A stretch of DNA of 64,000 nt from the NCBI GenBank assembly GCA_017428565.1, contig JAFRQP010000020.1, positions 1 to 64,000 on the forward strand, written 5' to 3'. A model generated the notes under the pieces. The model did no database searches and was not told where the DNA came from. It was given only the letters and a program-made list of their open reading frames with translations. The number at the start of each line of letters is the position of its first letter. The first letter of the stretch is position 1. Positions 41,114 to 49,218 of the stretch are shown here, piece after piece. This DNA is from Oscillospiraceae bacterium (GTDB lineage Bacteria > Bacillota > Clostridia > Oscillospirales > Oscillospiraceae). Made by a program: the position numbers and the translations under genes.

Positions 41114-41821
41114 TTATTCCGCGCCGGCCAGGGCGCCGGCGTCCGCAAAGACCTGGCGGATGCGCGCGGCGTAGAGCTGCGCCTCCCGCGGCGCGTCCTC
41201 GCCGGGCAGGGTCAGCAGGAAGCGCTCGCCCCGGTGGGGCAGCCCCGTCAGCACGTCGTAGAGCGCGTCCAGATTCTCGCCGTACCAGTCCTCCCACTGC
41301 AGCTTCTCCCGCAGCTCCCGGTAGAGAGAGGGGATGTCCGGGCAGAGGCTGAAGTCCACCGTCACGATCCCGGTCAGATGGTACAGCAGGCCCTCGCAGG
41401 CCAGCTCGATATCCGCGCAGGCGCGCTCGAAATCCCGGGTGTACCAGGGGTCGGCGATCTCCTCCCCGGGGAAGCCGGCGTAGTCCATGAAATTATGCAG
41501 CTTGCTCTCCGGGTCGCCGCCGAAGAGCCGCCGCATGTTCCAGAGGTTTTCCTCGTCCATGCCGATCAGCAGGTCATAGTCCTGATAATCCCGCCGCCGG
41601 AGCCGCCGGGCGGTCTTGCCGGCGCAGTCGATCCCGCGCTCGGCCAGCACCCGGCGCATGGGGGGATAGACCGGGTTTCCGATCTCCTCGCTGCTGGTGG
41701 CGGCGGAGGCGGTCTCAAATTCCCCGCCCAGCCCCGCCCGCAGCAGCAGACGGCGCAGCAGCAGCTCCGCCGCCGGCGAGCGGCAGATATTGCCGTGGCA
41801 GACAAACAGGATCTTCGTCAA
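41114..41821 (-). CDS. Low-molecular-weight protein tyrosine phosphatase fused to a barstar domain
   Basis: A 235-aa protein starting at TTG behind CAGGAGG. Residues 1-148: LMW-PTP with the P-loop VCHGNICRSP (nucleophile Cys 8, Arg 14) and the acid loop DPWYTRDF. Residues about 151-235: a barstar-family (RNase inhibitor) domain with VTVDFSLCPDIPSLYRELRE and YGENLDALYDVLTG. The two are joined with no linker. Barstar proteins block barnase-like RNases; no such RNase gene is nearby. The first ten codons lie in a 182-bp direct repeat whose other copy is at 62092. Confidence 0.85.
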   Translation of the reverse strand: MTKILFVCHGNICRSPAAELLLRRLLLRAGLGGEFETASAATSSEEIGNPVYPPMRRVLAERGIDCAGKTARRLRRRDYQDYDLLIGMDEENLWNMRRLFGGDPESKLHNFMDYAGFPGEEIADPWYTRDFERACADIELACEGLLYHLTGIVTVDFSLCPDIPSLYRELREKLQWEDWYGENLDALYDVLTGLPHRGERFLLTLPGEDAPREAQLYAARIRQVFADAGALAGAE

Positions 41822-41972
41822 GTGCGATCAGCCTCCTGAAAAGCCGGTTTCTGCCCCGTTTTGCCGCGATTTACCGGGCAGAAAAAGTTGTGAATAAACT
41901 GTGACTCTGTCACGGAAAAAGCAAAATACGGCAAATTGCGGCAAGTCAATGCCGTCAATGGTAGTCAAATGG
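41791..41972. repeat. 182-bp direct repeat, left copy
   Basis: 175 of 182 positions match 62092-62273 in the same orientation at a constant offset of 20,301. It covers the 5' end of the phosphatase gene, its ribosome site and the upstream region to GGTAGTCAAATGG. Confidence 0.95.
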
Positions 41973-42045
41973 TAGTAAAACCGAGGGGTTCTTACTACCG
42001 TCGAAAGCAGGAGCATAAAAGGACAAGTCAAAAATTAAGTAGTTT

Positions 42046-42128
42046 ATTATACACCATCACGACGAATTTTTCCATACAAAAAAATCGGCACTCTGCTGCG
42101 GCAGAGTGCCTTGCTGGTTTTGTGGTTA
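42046..42128 (-). repeat. Terminator-promoter repeat module, left copy
   Basis: On the reverse strand: hairpin GGCACTCTGCCGCAGCAGAGTGCC plus a T tract (terminator of the anti-sigma gene), then GTGTATAAT (42046-42051 is the -10) pointing at the phosphatase gene. The same order is found at 62923-63004. Confidence 0.75.
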
Positions 42129-42134
42129 AATAGC

Positions 42135-42755
42135 TTAAAAATCAAAACCGAGTTCTTCTTTTGCTTTATCCAGCCAGGGAGTAGTATTACCATTTGTGCG
42201 GGCAACATATCCGGCAGTCCATTCGCTCTCAGATGGATGAAGGTATTCCGCAAAACCATAGTGCTCCAATTCAGGTCCGTTTTTCCCGATGATCCAGTAG
42301 TGCAGAACATCCTCTTCATCAGTAAACTGATAAATATAGGGTTCCGTCTCCGATACCTGATCCGTGATGTCAATATGCTCGTCGTTGACAATAAAGTACA
42401 TGCGTCCATTCTCAACGCTTACAGGCTCTGTGAGATCGTCCGTGTGCACGTAGACGGTATTTTCGATGCCGCCCGCTGTCTTCTCGGAACGGATCTCCAT
42501 ATTTCCGCCCCAGCCAAAGATTGCCTGTCCTGCAGAATATGCTACGATTCCGAGGGATAGCATCAGCGCAGCCGCCAGAGCCAGCGTAAGGATGCGTTTT
42601 CTTACTGTATGCCGCGGTTTATACTGTGTTTCGGTCTGTTCAATCTTCATTTCTGTCAGCTCCTTGATTCTCATCGCGGAGACGACATCTGTTTCTTCCA
42701 TCGGAACGGAGCTGTCCTCGTATCCGTTCAGCAATTCATGAATTCTGATTTCCAT
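42135..42755 (-). CDS. Membrane-anchored anti-sigma-type protein (second system)
   Basis: A 206-aa protein. A cytoplasmic N-terminus of about 52 residues (IRIHELLNGYEDSSVPMEET) is followed by one helix (about 54-75, ILTLALAAALMLSLGIVAYS) and an extracytoplasmic domain (about 80-206) with an acidic, beta-rich sequence. It lies 15 bp after the ECF sigma gene. Same layout as the 569-aa protein at 17920 but much shorter outside. Lower GC than most of the window. Likely holds the sigma factor inactive. Confidence 0.65.
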   Translation of the reverse strand: MEIRIHELLNGYEDSSVPMEETDVVSAMRIKELTEMKIEQTETQYKPRHTVRKRILTLALAAALMLSLGIVAYSAGQAIFGWGGNMEIRSEKTAGGIENTVYVHTDDLTEPVSVENGRMYFIVNDEHIDITDQVSETEPYIYQFTDEEDVLHYWIIGKNGPELEHYGFAEYLHPSESEWTAGYVARTNGNTTPWLDKAKEELGFDF

Positions 42756-42770
42756 TTCAGCCGCCTCCTG

Positions 42771-43316
42771 TCACGGTTCCAATCCGGTAAGATACTGACG
42801 AAGCTTTTCCCGTCCACGCTTGAGTCGGGTTTTGATTGTGGACGGATTCATTTTCATCTTTTCAGCAATCACAGTGACGCTTTGACAATAGTAATAATGG
42901 CGAAGAAAGATTTCCTGATCCGGTTGTGTCATCGAAAGCACTGCTTCCCGTACACGCCGATCCCGTTCCTCCTGATCGATTCTTTCGATCAATGAGTCTT
43001 CTTCAATAAACAGAACATCTTCCTCTAAAGGCAATTCCTGAGTCTTCTCCCGAAGTTTCCGCAGAGCGAGGCTTCGGGCTATGCGGCTTAAATACCCTTT
43101 TAGATTTATGGGAAGAAGACCCTCCGCACTTTTCCAGAAGGTGACAAACACATCAGCGGTAACTTCTTCCACATCCTCATGACTCATGCAGTCCTGCAGA
43201 ATGCTGTTTACGATAGTTCCTACATAGTTGCCATATCTATCAATGAACCATCCCAGCGCCTGTTGATCTCCTGACTGTAGCTGCGTTAATGCTTTGGCAT
43301 CCGTCAAGCATCTCAC
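42771..43316 (-). CDS. ECF-type sigma factor (second system)
   Basis: A 181-aa sigma factor. Region 2 is DVEEVTADVFVTFWKSAEGL with LKGYLSRIARSLALRKLRE. Region 4 is MTQPDQEIFLRHYYYCQSVT and KMKMNPSTIKTRLKRGREKL. The ATG at 43316 is only one base from GAGGTGAG; an in-frame TTG at 43307 has better spacing and may be the true start. The 190 bases upstream to 43505 hold a terminator (43453-43487) and no gene. Confidence 0.88.
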   Translation of the reverse strand: MRCLTDAKALTQLQSGDQQALGWFIDRYGNYVGTIVNSILQDCMSHEDVEEVTADVFVTFWKSAEGLLPINLKGYLSRIARSLALRKLREKTQELPLEEDVLFIEEDSLIERIDQEERDRRVREAVLSMTQPDQEIFLRHYYYCQSVTVIAEKMKMNPSTIKTRLKRGREKLRQYLTGLEP

Positions 43317-43452
43317 CTCGATTCTCTTCTATCACGGCCGTTCACTTATAATAGTTCAATTTTAGGCTGAATGGTTTCATTATTTGAAAACTTTTTTTCA
43401 GAGGACACCGTCACACGCGTGGTATACAAGTATGACACACATAGTAGCCACT

Positions 43453-43487
43453 ATAAAAAATCGGCGCTCCGCAGTTCGCAGAGCGCC
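43453..43487 (-). terminator. Terminator of the acetyltransferase/aldo-keto reductase unit
   Basis: Reverse-strand GGCGCTC and GAGCGCC pair (with further CTGCG/CGCAG-like inner pairing), followed by GATTTTTTATAG. It looks related to the hairpin module at 42046 and 62923. Confidence 0.75.
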
Positions 43488-43505
43488 TGATAATTCGCGA
43501 ATCGA

Positions 43506-44681
43506 TCAGTGATTGGCCCAGACATCGTAATTCGGTCCGGCGTAGAGCCTGTCGTCCGCCTCGCGGATCAGATCACGGATCGGGAGGCTCTGGGGACACT
43601 CCCGTTCGCAGGAGCCGCAGCGGATGCACTCGGTGGGGCGATGCTCACTGATCGCACCGTAATACTCCATCCGCGCACCGCGGATGTTCTGATACTGGTG
43701 CAGCATGTTCAGGCTCTTGAGCACCTGGGGAATCCTGATCCCGGCGGGGCAGCCCTTTTCCACACAGTAGCGGCAGCCGGTGCAGCCCACGGGTTGCTTG
43801 CTCTCGATGATCTCCGCTGCCTTTTTGAGCATTTCCTTGTCCGCCTCGGTAAGAGGCTGGAAGCCCTCCTGCATGAGCTTTACATTCTGCTCCATCTGCT
43901 CCATGTTGGACATGCCGGAGAGGACAATCATGACGCCCTCCATGCTCGCCGCATAGCGCAGCGCCCAGGAGGCAGGCGTCATGCTCGGATCGGCGGCCTC
44001 AAAAAGCGCCTTGATCTCCGGGTGCTGATCCACCTGGGCCAGGTTTCCGCCCTTTACCGGCTCCATGACGATGATGGGCTTTCCATGCTTTCGCGCCACG
44101 TCGTAGACATCCAACCCGCCGCCATTGGCATGTCGGCTGTTGGTGAAGTGATCGAAGTAGTTGGTCTGCAGCTGTATGACCTCCAGCTCTGGGTGCTCTG
44201 TAAGGATGCGATCCAGCAGTTCCGCCGTCCCGTGGAAGGACATGCCGATGTGCTTGACGCGTCCACTTTCCTTGAGGGATCGCATGAAGCCCCAGGCGTC
44301 CATCCTGTCGATGCGCTCCTTTGCTTCCTCGCTGCCCACCGCGTGCAGCAGCTCCAGATCGTTGTACGCAACCCGTGCGTCGCTGAGCTCCTTCTGGAAC
44401 GCGGCCTCTGCCTTCTCCCATGTGTTGATGGTGCCGTCGTTGAAGAACAGCTTGCCCACCAGCACATAGCTTTCTCGGGGATACTTGGACAGACATTTTC
44501 CGATCATGAGCTGGTTTTCGATGTAATGCCAAGCCGAGTCGAAATAGGTGATGCCGTGCGCCATGGCATAGTCGAACATCTGCTGGCATTCTTCCTCGAT
44601 GTACTCGCCGTCCTGTCCCTCCGGCAGCCGCATGCAGCCGAAACCGAGGCGCGGGATCGGTTTATCAAAAATACTTTCCAT
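43506..44681 (-). CDS. Aldo-keto reductase with C-terminal ferredoxin domain (1)
   Basis: A 391-aa protein. AKR barrel: RLGFGCMRLP, YFDSAWHY (catalytic Asp and Tyr), KLFFNDG with the Lys, HAVGSEE in the His position region. The C-terminal part has CTGCRYCVEKGCP and CIRCGSCERECP, eight Cys for two [4Fe-4S] clusters. Such proteins are electron-linked oxidoreductases of unknown substrate. ATG 44681 has the best ribosome spacing; ATG 44687 would overlap the previous stop as ATGA. A paralogue is at 60753. Confidence 0.85.
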   Translation of the reverse strand: MESIFDKPIPRLGFGCMRLPEGQDGEYIEEECQQMFDYAMAHGITYFDSAWHYIENQLMIGKCLSKYPRESYVLVGKLFFNDGTINTWEKAEAAFQKELSDARVAYNDLELLHAVGSEEAKERIDRMDAWGFMRSLKESGRVKHIGMSFHGTAELLDRILTEHPELEVIQLQTNYFDHFTNSRHANGGGLDVYDVARKHGKPIIVMEPVKGGNLAQVDQHPEIKALFEAADPSMTPASWALRYAASMEGVMIVLSGMSNMEQMEQNVKLMQEGFQPLTEADKEMLKKAAEIIESKQPVGCTGCRYCVEKGCPAGIRIPQVLKSLNMLHQYQNIRGARMEYYGAISEHRPTECIRCGSCERECPQSLPIRDLIREADDRLYAGPNYDVWANH

Positions 44682-44683
44682 AT

Positions 44684-45253
44684 TCATGCCTCCACGTCGT
44701 TCTCGATCTCTTTGATGACTCTGGCCGGGATGCCGCCCGCCACGCAATTGTCCGGGATATCCTTCGTTACTACGGCTCCCGCCGCAATAACCACATTATT
44801 ACCGATGGTAACGCCGGGGAGGATCGTCACATTCCCGCCGATCCAGACATCGTTTCCAATCGTCACGGGCCGCATGATTCCCAGATGATTGCGCCGTCCT
44901 TTGGGAGACAACGGATGATTGACCGTGGTGATCAGCGTACCCGGGCCGATCATGACGTCGTGCCCGATCTGGACGGGGCCGATATCCAGGATCGTAACAT
45001 TGTAGTTGGTGAGGAAGTTGTCGCCCACATGGATGTTCTTGCCGTTATCACAATTGAATACCGGCAGTACCACAGGGTTTTCGCCGACACTTCCGAACAA
45101 CTCCCAGATTGCGGCTTCCCGCGCTTCATTATCCAAAACGCTGATCGCATTCAGCTTCTGGCAGCCCCGGATCGCGTGGAGCTTTCGGGCATCCACTTCC
45201 TCATCCCAAAAGCTGTATTCCAACCCGGCCTCCAGCTTTTCAAGCTCTGTCAT
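44684..45253 (-). CDS. Maltose/galactoside-type sugar O-acetyltransferase
   Basis: A 189-aa left-handed beta-helix acetyltransferase. The N-terminal cap (YSFWDEEVDARKLHAIRGCQ) is followed by hexapeptide repeats (VTILDIGPVQIGHDVMIGPG, VTIGNDVWIGGNVTILPGVT). TTVNHPLSPKGR carries the catalytic His. It transfers acetyl from acetyl-CoA to a sugar hydroxyl. Coupled to the downstream aldo-keto reductase by stop/start overlap. Confidence 0.88.
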   Translation of the reverse strand: MTELEKLEAGLEYSFWDEEVDARKLHAIRGCQKLNAISVLDNEAREAAIWELFGSVGENPVVLPVFNCDNGKNIHVGDNFLTNYNVTILDIGPVQIGHDVMIGPGTLITTVNHPLSPKGRRNHLGIMRPVTIGNDVWIGGNVTILPGVTIGNNVVIAAGAVVTKDIPDNCVAGGIPARVIKEIENDVEA

Positions 45254-45281
45254 AACGACATGCCTCCTTCTTCAGAATAGC

Positions 45282-45316
45282 CCGAAAATCCGGTCAGAAC
45301 AAGACCGGATTTTCGG
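45282..45316 (-). terminator. Hairpin after the flavin reductase gene
   Basis: CCGAAAATCCGGTC and GACCGGATTTTCGG form a perfect 14-bp stem with a 7-nt loop. No T tract, so a processing or weak termination hairpin. Confidence 0.55.
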
Positions 45317-45329
45317 ACACATATTCAGC

Positions 45330-45845
45330 TTATCCAATGATCTCGTAGGCCGCTTCGATCTCGCCCACGTACTGCACGGAGAAATCCTTGTCGGGATACG
45401 TCGCGGTGGCGAAAGCTGGATCGAGGAAGCACTTTTCCTCGATGGGCTGGCTGTAAAGGACCTTGCAAAACAGAACGTATCTGCCCTCGGTATAGGTCGG
45501 CAGACCGTCCACCTCCGTCAGATGCAGGCCGGACTTCTCGATCTTGTCAGGCACATCCGCACCAGAATGGGTTCCCAGATATCCAAGGGCGTCCTGGTGT
45601 CCGTCGAAGAAGGTCAGGGTAAAACGCCCACTGGCATCGATGAATTTCTTGGTGTGACGCTGGGGCCGGATGAACACGGTGGCGATCTTCTTCTCCCAGT
45701 TGTTGCCGAGAGTGAACCAGCCTGCCGTGAGGGTGTTCACCTTACCCTCAGCCGCAGCGGTCACCAGATACCAGTTGTTGCGTGCCGCAACGATGGGGTC
45801 GATCTTTTTTGTCAGCTCGGAAAGGTCAATGGCTTTCAGTTCCAT
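45330..45845 (-). CDS. Flavin reductase-like (FMN-binding) protein
   Basis: A 171-aa protein with the split-barrel flavin reductase fold. VTAAAEGKVNTLTAGWFTLG and VFIRPQRHTKKFIDASGRFT are the FMN-contact strands; DGLPTYTEGRYVLFCKVLYS follows. It probably reduces flavin with NAD(P)H or acts as a small FMN electron carrier. Divergent from an AraC gene, which may control it. Confidence 0.8.
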   Translation of the reverse strand: MELKAIDLSELTKKIDPIVAARNNWYLVTAAAEGKVNTLTAGWFTLGNNWEKKIATVFIRPQRHTKKFIDASGRFTLTFFDGHQDALGYLGTHSGADVPDKIEKSGLHLTEVDGLPTYTEGRYVLFCKVLYSQPIEEKCFLDPAFATATYPDKDFSVQYVGEIEAAYEIIG

Positions 45846-45978
45846 AGTGAGTCCTCCTGTATGAATCCTTGTATGTATATTACACTAAAACAAATGAAAG
45901 GACAGCGGCGAATCTTAAGAAATGATATGGCTTATTCTAACGAATTGTGGTAAGATCATGCATAAGGAGTTGAGGGAT

Positions 45979-46929
45979 ATGAGTAACCGCTTGGAACAGG
46001 CCATCGACAAGCTGAGCGAGGAGTTTTCCACGCTGGATCTGAGCTTTCATCCCATGACGGGCGGCAGGCAGGGAGATGTGACTTCCTTCTGGCCAGGCGC
46101 GGAGAATGAGAACGTCATGATCTGCGTGTTCAAGGGCCGGAAGATGGTTGAGCCGTTTCACCGGCAGGATTTTTTCTTTCTGAACTATGCCTACCGGCAG
46201 AGCTATAACGCCCTGAGCGCCAAGTTTGACAATCCGATCACCATCCACGAAAATGAGTGCTACATTGGGCAGCCCTACAGCGGCTATGCGATCCGCGGGG
46301 AAAGCGATAAGGAGATTGTCATCTTCGGTGTGCTGATCCGCAAAGAGGCCTTTTTTCGGGAATACCTATCCACCATCGCCGCTGACAGCGCCATGCTTCG
46401 TTTTTTCCTGGAGCCGCAGACCAACCGCTTTTCCGATGAATTCATCCATCTGACCTTTTCCAAAGATCATCCCGTCCGCAAGCTGCTGGAGCTAATGGCA
46501 ATGGAATACGCCGAACGGCGGGAGGACACACAGAGCATTCTGAAGCCCATGCTCCTGGCCTTGTTCATGCACATTGCCCGGCGCTATCGTTTGGAACATG
46601 TACAGGTCGAACCGCCAACGCTCTCCGGGCAGATCATCCAATATATGGCCGACCATGCCGACGCAGTGACGCTCAAAGATATTGCCGCCCATTTCAACTA
46701 CCATCCCAACTACATCTCCGCGCTGCTCCCCAAGGAGACCGGCCGAACCTTCTCCGAACTGCTGTTGGAAAAACGGATGGAGAGGGCAGCTATCCTTTTG
46801 AAAGGCACCACCCTCCCTATCGAGGAGATTGCCGCTATGCTGGGCTACAGCAACAGCAGCAACTTTTATAAGGCATTTAAGAGATATTACGGCTTCTCGC
46901 CGAGAGAATACTGGCAAGAAGCAAACTAA
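45979..46929 (+). CDS. AraC-family transcriptional regulator
   Basis: A 316-aa protein. The N-terminal half looks like a cupin-type sensor (VMICVFKGRKMVEPFHRQDF, YIGQPYSGYAIRG). The C-terminal AraC domain (about residues 210-316) has two helix-turn-helices, VTLKDIAAHFNYHPNYISAL and LPIEEIAAMLGYSNSSNFYK, ending YGFSPREYW. ATG 45979 follows AGGAG; ATG 45958 is the alternative. The 130-bp divergent region to the flavin reductase gene is AT-rich with no perfect promoter. Confidence 0.85.
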   Translation: MSNRLEQAIDKLSEEFSTLDLSFHPMTGGRQGDVTSFWPGAENENVMICVFKGRKMVEPFHRQDFFFLNYAYRQSYNALSAKFDNPITIHENECYIGQPYSGYAIRGESDKEIVIFGVLIRKEAFFREYLSTIAADSAMLRFFLEPQTNRFSDEFIHLTFSKDHPVRKLLELMAMEYAERREDTQSILKPMLLALFMHIARRYRLEHVQVEPPTLSGQIIQYMADHADAVTLKDIAAHFNYHPNYISALLPKETGRTFSELLLEKRMERAAILLKGTTLPIEEIAAMLGYSNSSNFYKAFKRYYGFSPREYWQEAN

Positions 46930-47040
46930 AAAGCAATCAGACTGCCACTTTAGTACGGATGGACGGATGATTTCAGTCGCTGCACTTTTTTGAAAAGGCC
47001 GGGCAGATAAGACCGCCCTTGAAGAGAATAAAAGTTCCTC

Positions 47041-47069
47041 TTGCGCATATGATAAAATTGTGATAGAAT
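47041..47069 (+). promoter_or_regulatory. Promoter of the toxin-antitoxin pair
   Basis: TTGCGC (47041-47046) and TAGAAT (47064-47069), 17-bp spacer, 27 nt before the antitoxin start. Confidence 0.55.
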
Positions 47070-47095
47070 TTTGATAGTCAAAAGGAGGGATCAAG

Positions 47096-47368
47096 ATGAT
47101 CAATATTCGTCCAGTTTCCGATCTGAGAAACAAATATCCGGAGATCGAGGAAGAAGTCATGAGCACCGGCGCGCCGGTCTTTCTCACAAAGAACGGTTAC
47201 GGTTCCATGGTGGTCATGAGCCTGGAGCAGTATTCGGCTCTGACAGACGGCATTGAGCTGGCCTTGGATGAGGCAGATAAAGCCGCTGCCATGTCCGACG
47301 TGCGTTACACAGCCGATGAAGTGTTCAGCCGTGTGCGGAAAGGCGTCCATGGACAGAAGGCATTATGA
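47096..47368 (+). CDS. Phd/YefM-type antitoxin
   Basis: A 90-aa protein. INIRPVSDLRNKYPEIEEEV and TGAPVFLTKNGYGSMVVMSL are the Phd/YefM DNA-binding fold; the C-terminal half is the flexible toxin-wrapping region. AAAGGAGGG precedes the ATG. It overlaps the toxin gene by 20 nt, the usual antitoxin-first order. Confidence 0.88.
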   Translation: MINIRPVSDLRNKYPEIEEEVMSTGAPVFLTKNGYGSMVVMSLEQYSALTDGIELALDEADKAAAMSDVRYTADEVFSRVRKGVHGQKAL

Positions 47369-47663
47369 ACTACGGATCCTTCCGCTGTTTGAGGAACAAC
47401 TGAGTGAGACGGTCTTTTATATCTCTGAGCGGCTGAAAAACCCCATCGCCGCGGACAACTTCATTGATGCGGTCGAGGCCGCAATCTATGAACGCCTGCA
47501 AGCGCCGGAAGCTTTTCAGCCCTATCCGTCCAAGAGAGACCGTGAGCATACCTACTATGCGATTCCGGTCAAGAACTACTTCGTGTTCTATGTTGTGATC
47601 GGAAATGTTATGGAGCTTCGAGCGCTCGTATATAATCGGCGGGATCTATCAAAAATCATATAA
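47349..47663 (+). CDS. RelE/ParE-type toxin
   Basis: A 104-aa protein. RILPLFEEQLSETVFYISER (first helices), PYPSKRDREHTYYAIPVKNY and FVFYVVIGNVMELRALVYNR (beta sheet), ending RRDLSKII. This is the RelE/ParE fold; sequence alone does not decide between mRNA cleavage and gyrase targeting. ATG 47349 is the start consistent with the family length. The pair lies within the repeat-bounded segment and may stabilise it. Confidence 0.85.
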   Translation: MDRRHYELRILPLFEEQLSETVFYISERLKNPIAADNFIDAVEAAIYERLQAPEAFQPYPSKRDREHTYYAIPVKNYFVFYVVIGNVMELRALVYNRRDLSKII

Positions 47664-47712
47664 TCAAGTTTCGTTAGTTCCTGTGTATGCCGGTATCCTT
47701 GCCATCATGATA

Positions 47713-47758
47713 CCCCCTTGATGTAGTGCTCCGGTTTTCCTACATCAAGGGGGTTCTT
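47713..47758 (+). terminator. Hairpin between the toxin gene and the sugar cluster
   Basis: CCCCCTTGATGTAG and CTACATCAAGGGGG form a perfect 14-bp stem with a 13-nt loop, then TTCTT. It lies between convergent units and may stop both. Confidence 0.7.
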
Positions 47759-47819
47759 GCCTGTTGGCCGTTTTTGCCGCTTTGATTCACTGGTACATCG
47801 GGGATACTTTGTTCTGGTT

Positions 47820-48716
47820 TCAGGCAAGCGCGTCCCGGATCAGCTCCCAGGCCTCCCGGGCATAGCGGTGAGCTTCCAGCCAATAGGCCTTCTGGCAGAT
47901 TTCGATGGTCACATACCGGTCATAGCCTGCCTGGGCCAGCTCCTGCAGGTCCTGCAGCAGGGGAAGGTTCCCCTCCCGAAAGCCAATGTGCCCGCATACG
48001 CTGCGGCCCAGACTGTAGACGCCGGGGAGTTTCTTTTCCCCGGGGGTCTTTTCCCGCAGCAGAGTGTTGCCCAGATGGACATGGCGGACGTTTTCCAGCC
48101 CCAGGATGCGGAGATCCTCCTCCACACTGTCATCGAACTGGGCAAGCTGCACGGTGTCCAGCATGAGCTTGAAGTTGGGGTGATCCACCAGCGCCAGCAC
48201 CTCCCGCTGCTGCCGGGCGGTGTTCATGAAGAGCGCGTCGGTCTGCGCCTGGGTCTCCAGGGCCAGAACGACGCCGTTGTCTGCGGCGGTCTGGGCCAGC
48301 TCCCGGGCGGAGAGGACAAAGCGGTCCCGGATCTGTTCCGGCTCCTCCTCCATGGTGCCGTTGCCCGGGCAGAGCAGCACCGTGGGCGCACCCAGCAGGG
48401 CCGCCGCTTCCAGGCAACGCTTCATATGCTCCAGGCTCCAGCGGCGCAGGGAGGGTTCTGCGGAGCTGATGTTCACGGGATAGTTGTTCTGCTCCGGACA
48501 GAAGCAAATGACCTTCAGTCCCGCATCTGCGATCTTCCCGGCAGTCGCCCGCAGGTAGTCCGGGCTCTGGATGCCCGGAAGGAAGTGGGGCTTTGCGCCC
48601 CAGATCTCGATGTTCGTAAGGCCCAGCTCCTGCACGGAGCGGAGAAAGGCGTCGAAGGACCAGGCGGTGTAGTGGTAGTTCCCGATGGCGATCTGTTCTT
48701 TTTTCAGCTTTTGCAT
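47820..48716 (-). CDS. FrlC-like sugar isomerase/epimerase (3)
   Basis: A 298-aa xylose-isomerase-type TIM barrel (AP endonuclease 2 family). LTNIEIWGAKPHFLP and FCPEQNNYPVN match the positions of EIWGGRPH and TPETNGYPYN in fructoselysine 3-epimerase FrlC. Metal-site candidates are LALET (Glu), LDTVQ (Asp), VRHVHLGN (His) and VTIEI (Glu). AAGGAGGATG precedes the ATG. It is the last gene of the reverse operon. Distant from the tandem pair at 51307 and 52134, so probably a different substrate. Confidence 0.8.
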   Translation of the reverse strand: MQKLKKEQIAIGNYHYTAWSFDAFLRSVQELGLTNIEIWGAKPHFLPGIQSPDYLRATAGKIADAGLKVICFCPEQNNYPVNISSAEPSLRRWSLEHMKRCLEAAALLGAPTVLLCPGNGTMEEEPEQIRDRFVLSARELAQTAADNGVVLALETQAQTDALFMNTARQQREVLALVDHPNFKLMLDTVQLAQFDDSVEEDLRILGLENVRHVHLGNTLLREKTPGEKKLPGVYSLGRSVCGHIGFREGNLPLLQDLQELAQAGYDRYVTIEICQKAYWLEAHRYAREAWELIRDALA

Positions 48717-48783
48717 GGATGCATCCTCCTTCGTGAAAAAGGGGAGAGATCCCGGACAGGGTCTCTCCCTTTCGTGCCTGCTA

Positions 48784-49200
48784 TCAATCTGCCAGGAGCC
48801 TGGCGGCCTCGGCCTGTACGGCCCTGACCTGCTCCGGCGTCATATAGCGGATCTCGCTGTTTTCCATGGAGCAGTCGGAGCGCTGGATATAGACGATCTT
48901 GGAGTCCTTCTGCGTGATGGAATAGAACCACTGGCCCATGCCCACATGGGCCACCTTGCCGATCTCCATGGGGGTCAGCTCAATGTTGTAAAAGGCGCCG
49001 TCCTTTTCATCGGCGGTGATGAGCAGAGCCTTGCCGCCCACCAACACGAACTGCTCGTCGGTGGTATAGTGGATCTCCAGCTTTTCCACGCCTGCGATGT
49101 CGTTGTCGGGCTTCCAGTTTTTGATGCTGACGCTCCATTCGTCGTTCCGGTAGACCTGCTTGATGCCCTCGGCGTTGTTTTCAAAGATTTCGGGTTTCAT
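48784..49200 (-). CDS. Small cupin-like protein
   Basis: A 138-aa protein, not firmly assigned. The strand pattern WSVSIKNWKPDN, LEIHYTTDEQFVLVGGKALL, IELTPMEIGKVAHVGMGQWF is that of a single cupin (RmlC-like) barrel; the acidic EQF and HVG positions could bind a metal. It lies between the FrlD-like kinase and an epimerase gene, so it may be a sugar-ring mutarotase or isomerase helper. ATG 49200 has AGGAG 8 nt before; ATG 49206 is too close. Confidence 0.55.
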   Translation of the reverse strand: MKPEIFENNAEGIKQVYRNDEWSVSIKNWKPDNDIAGVEKLEIHYTTDEQFVLVGGKALLITADEKDGAFYNIELTPMEIGKVAHVGMGQWFYSITQKDSKIVYIQRSDCSMENSEIRYMTPEQVRAVQAEAARLLAD

Positions 49201-49218
49201 GGTCATGCTCCTTTCCGT

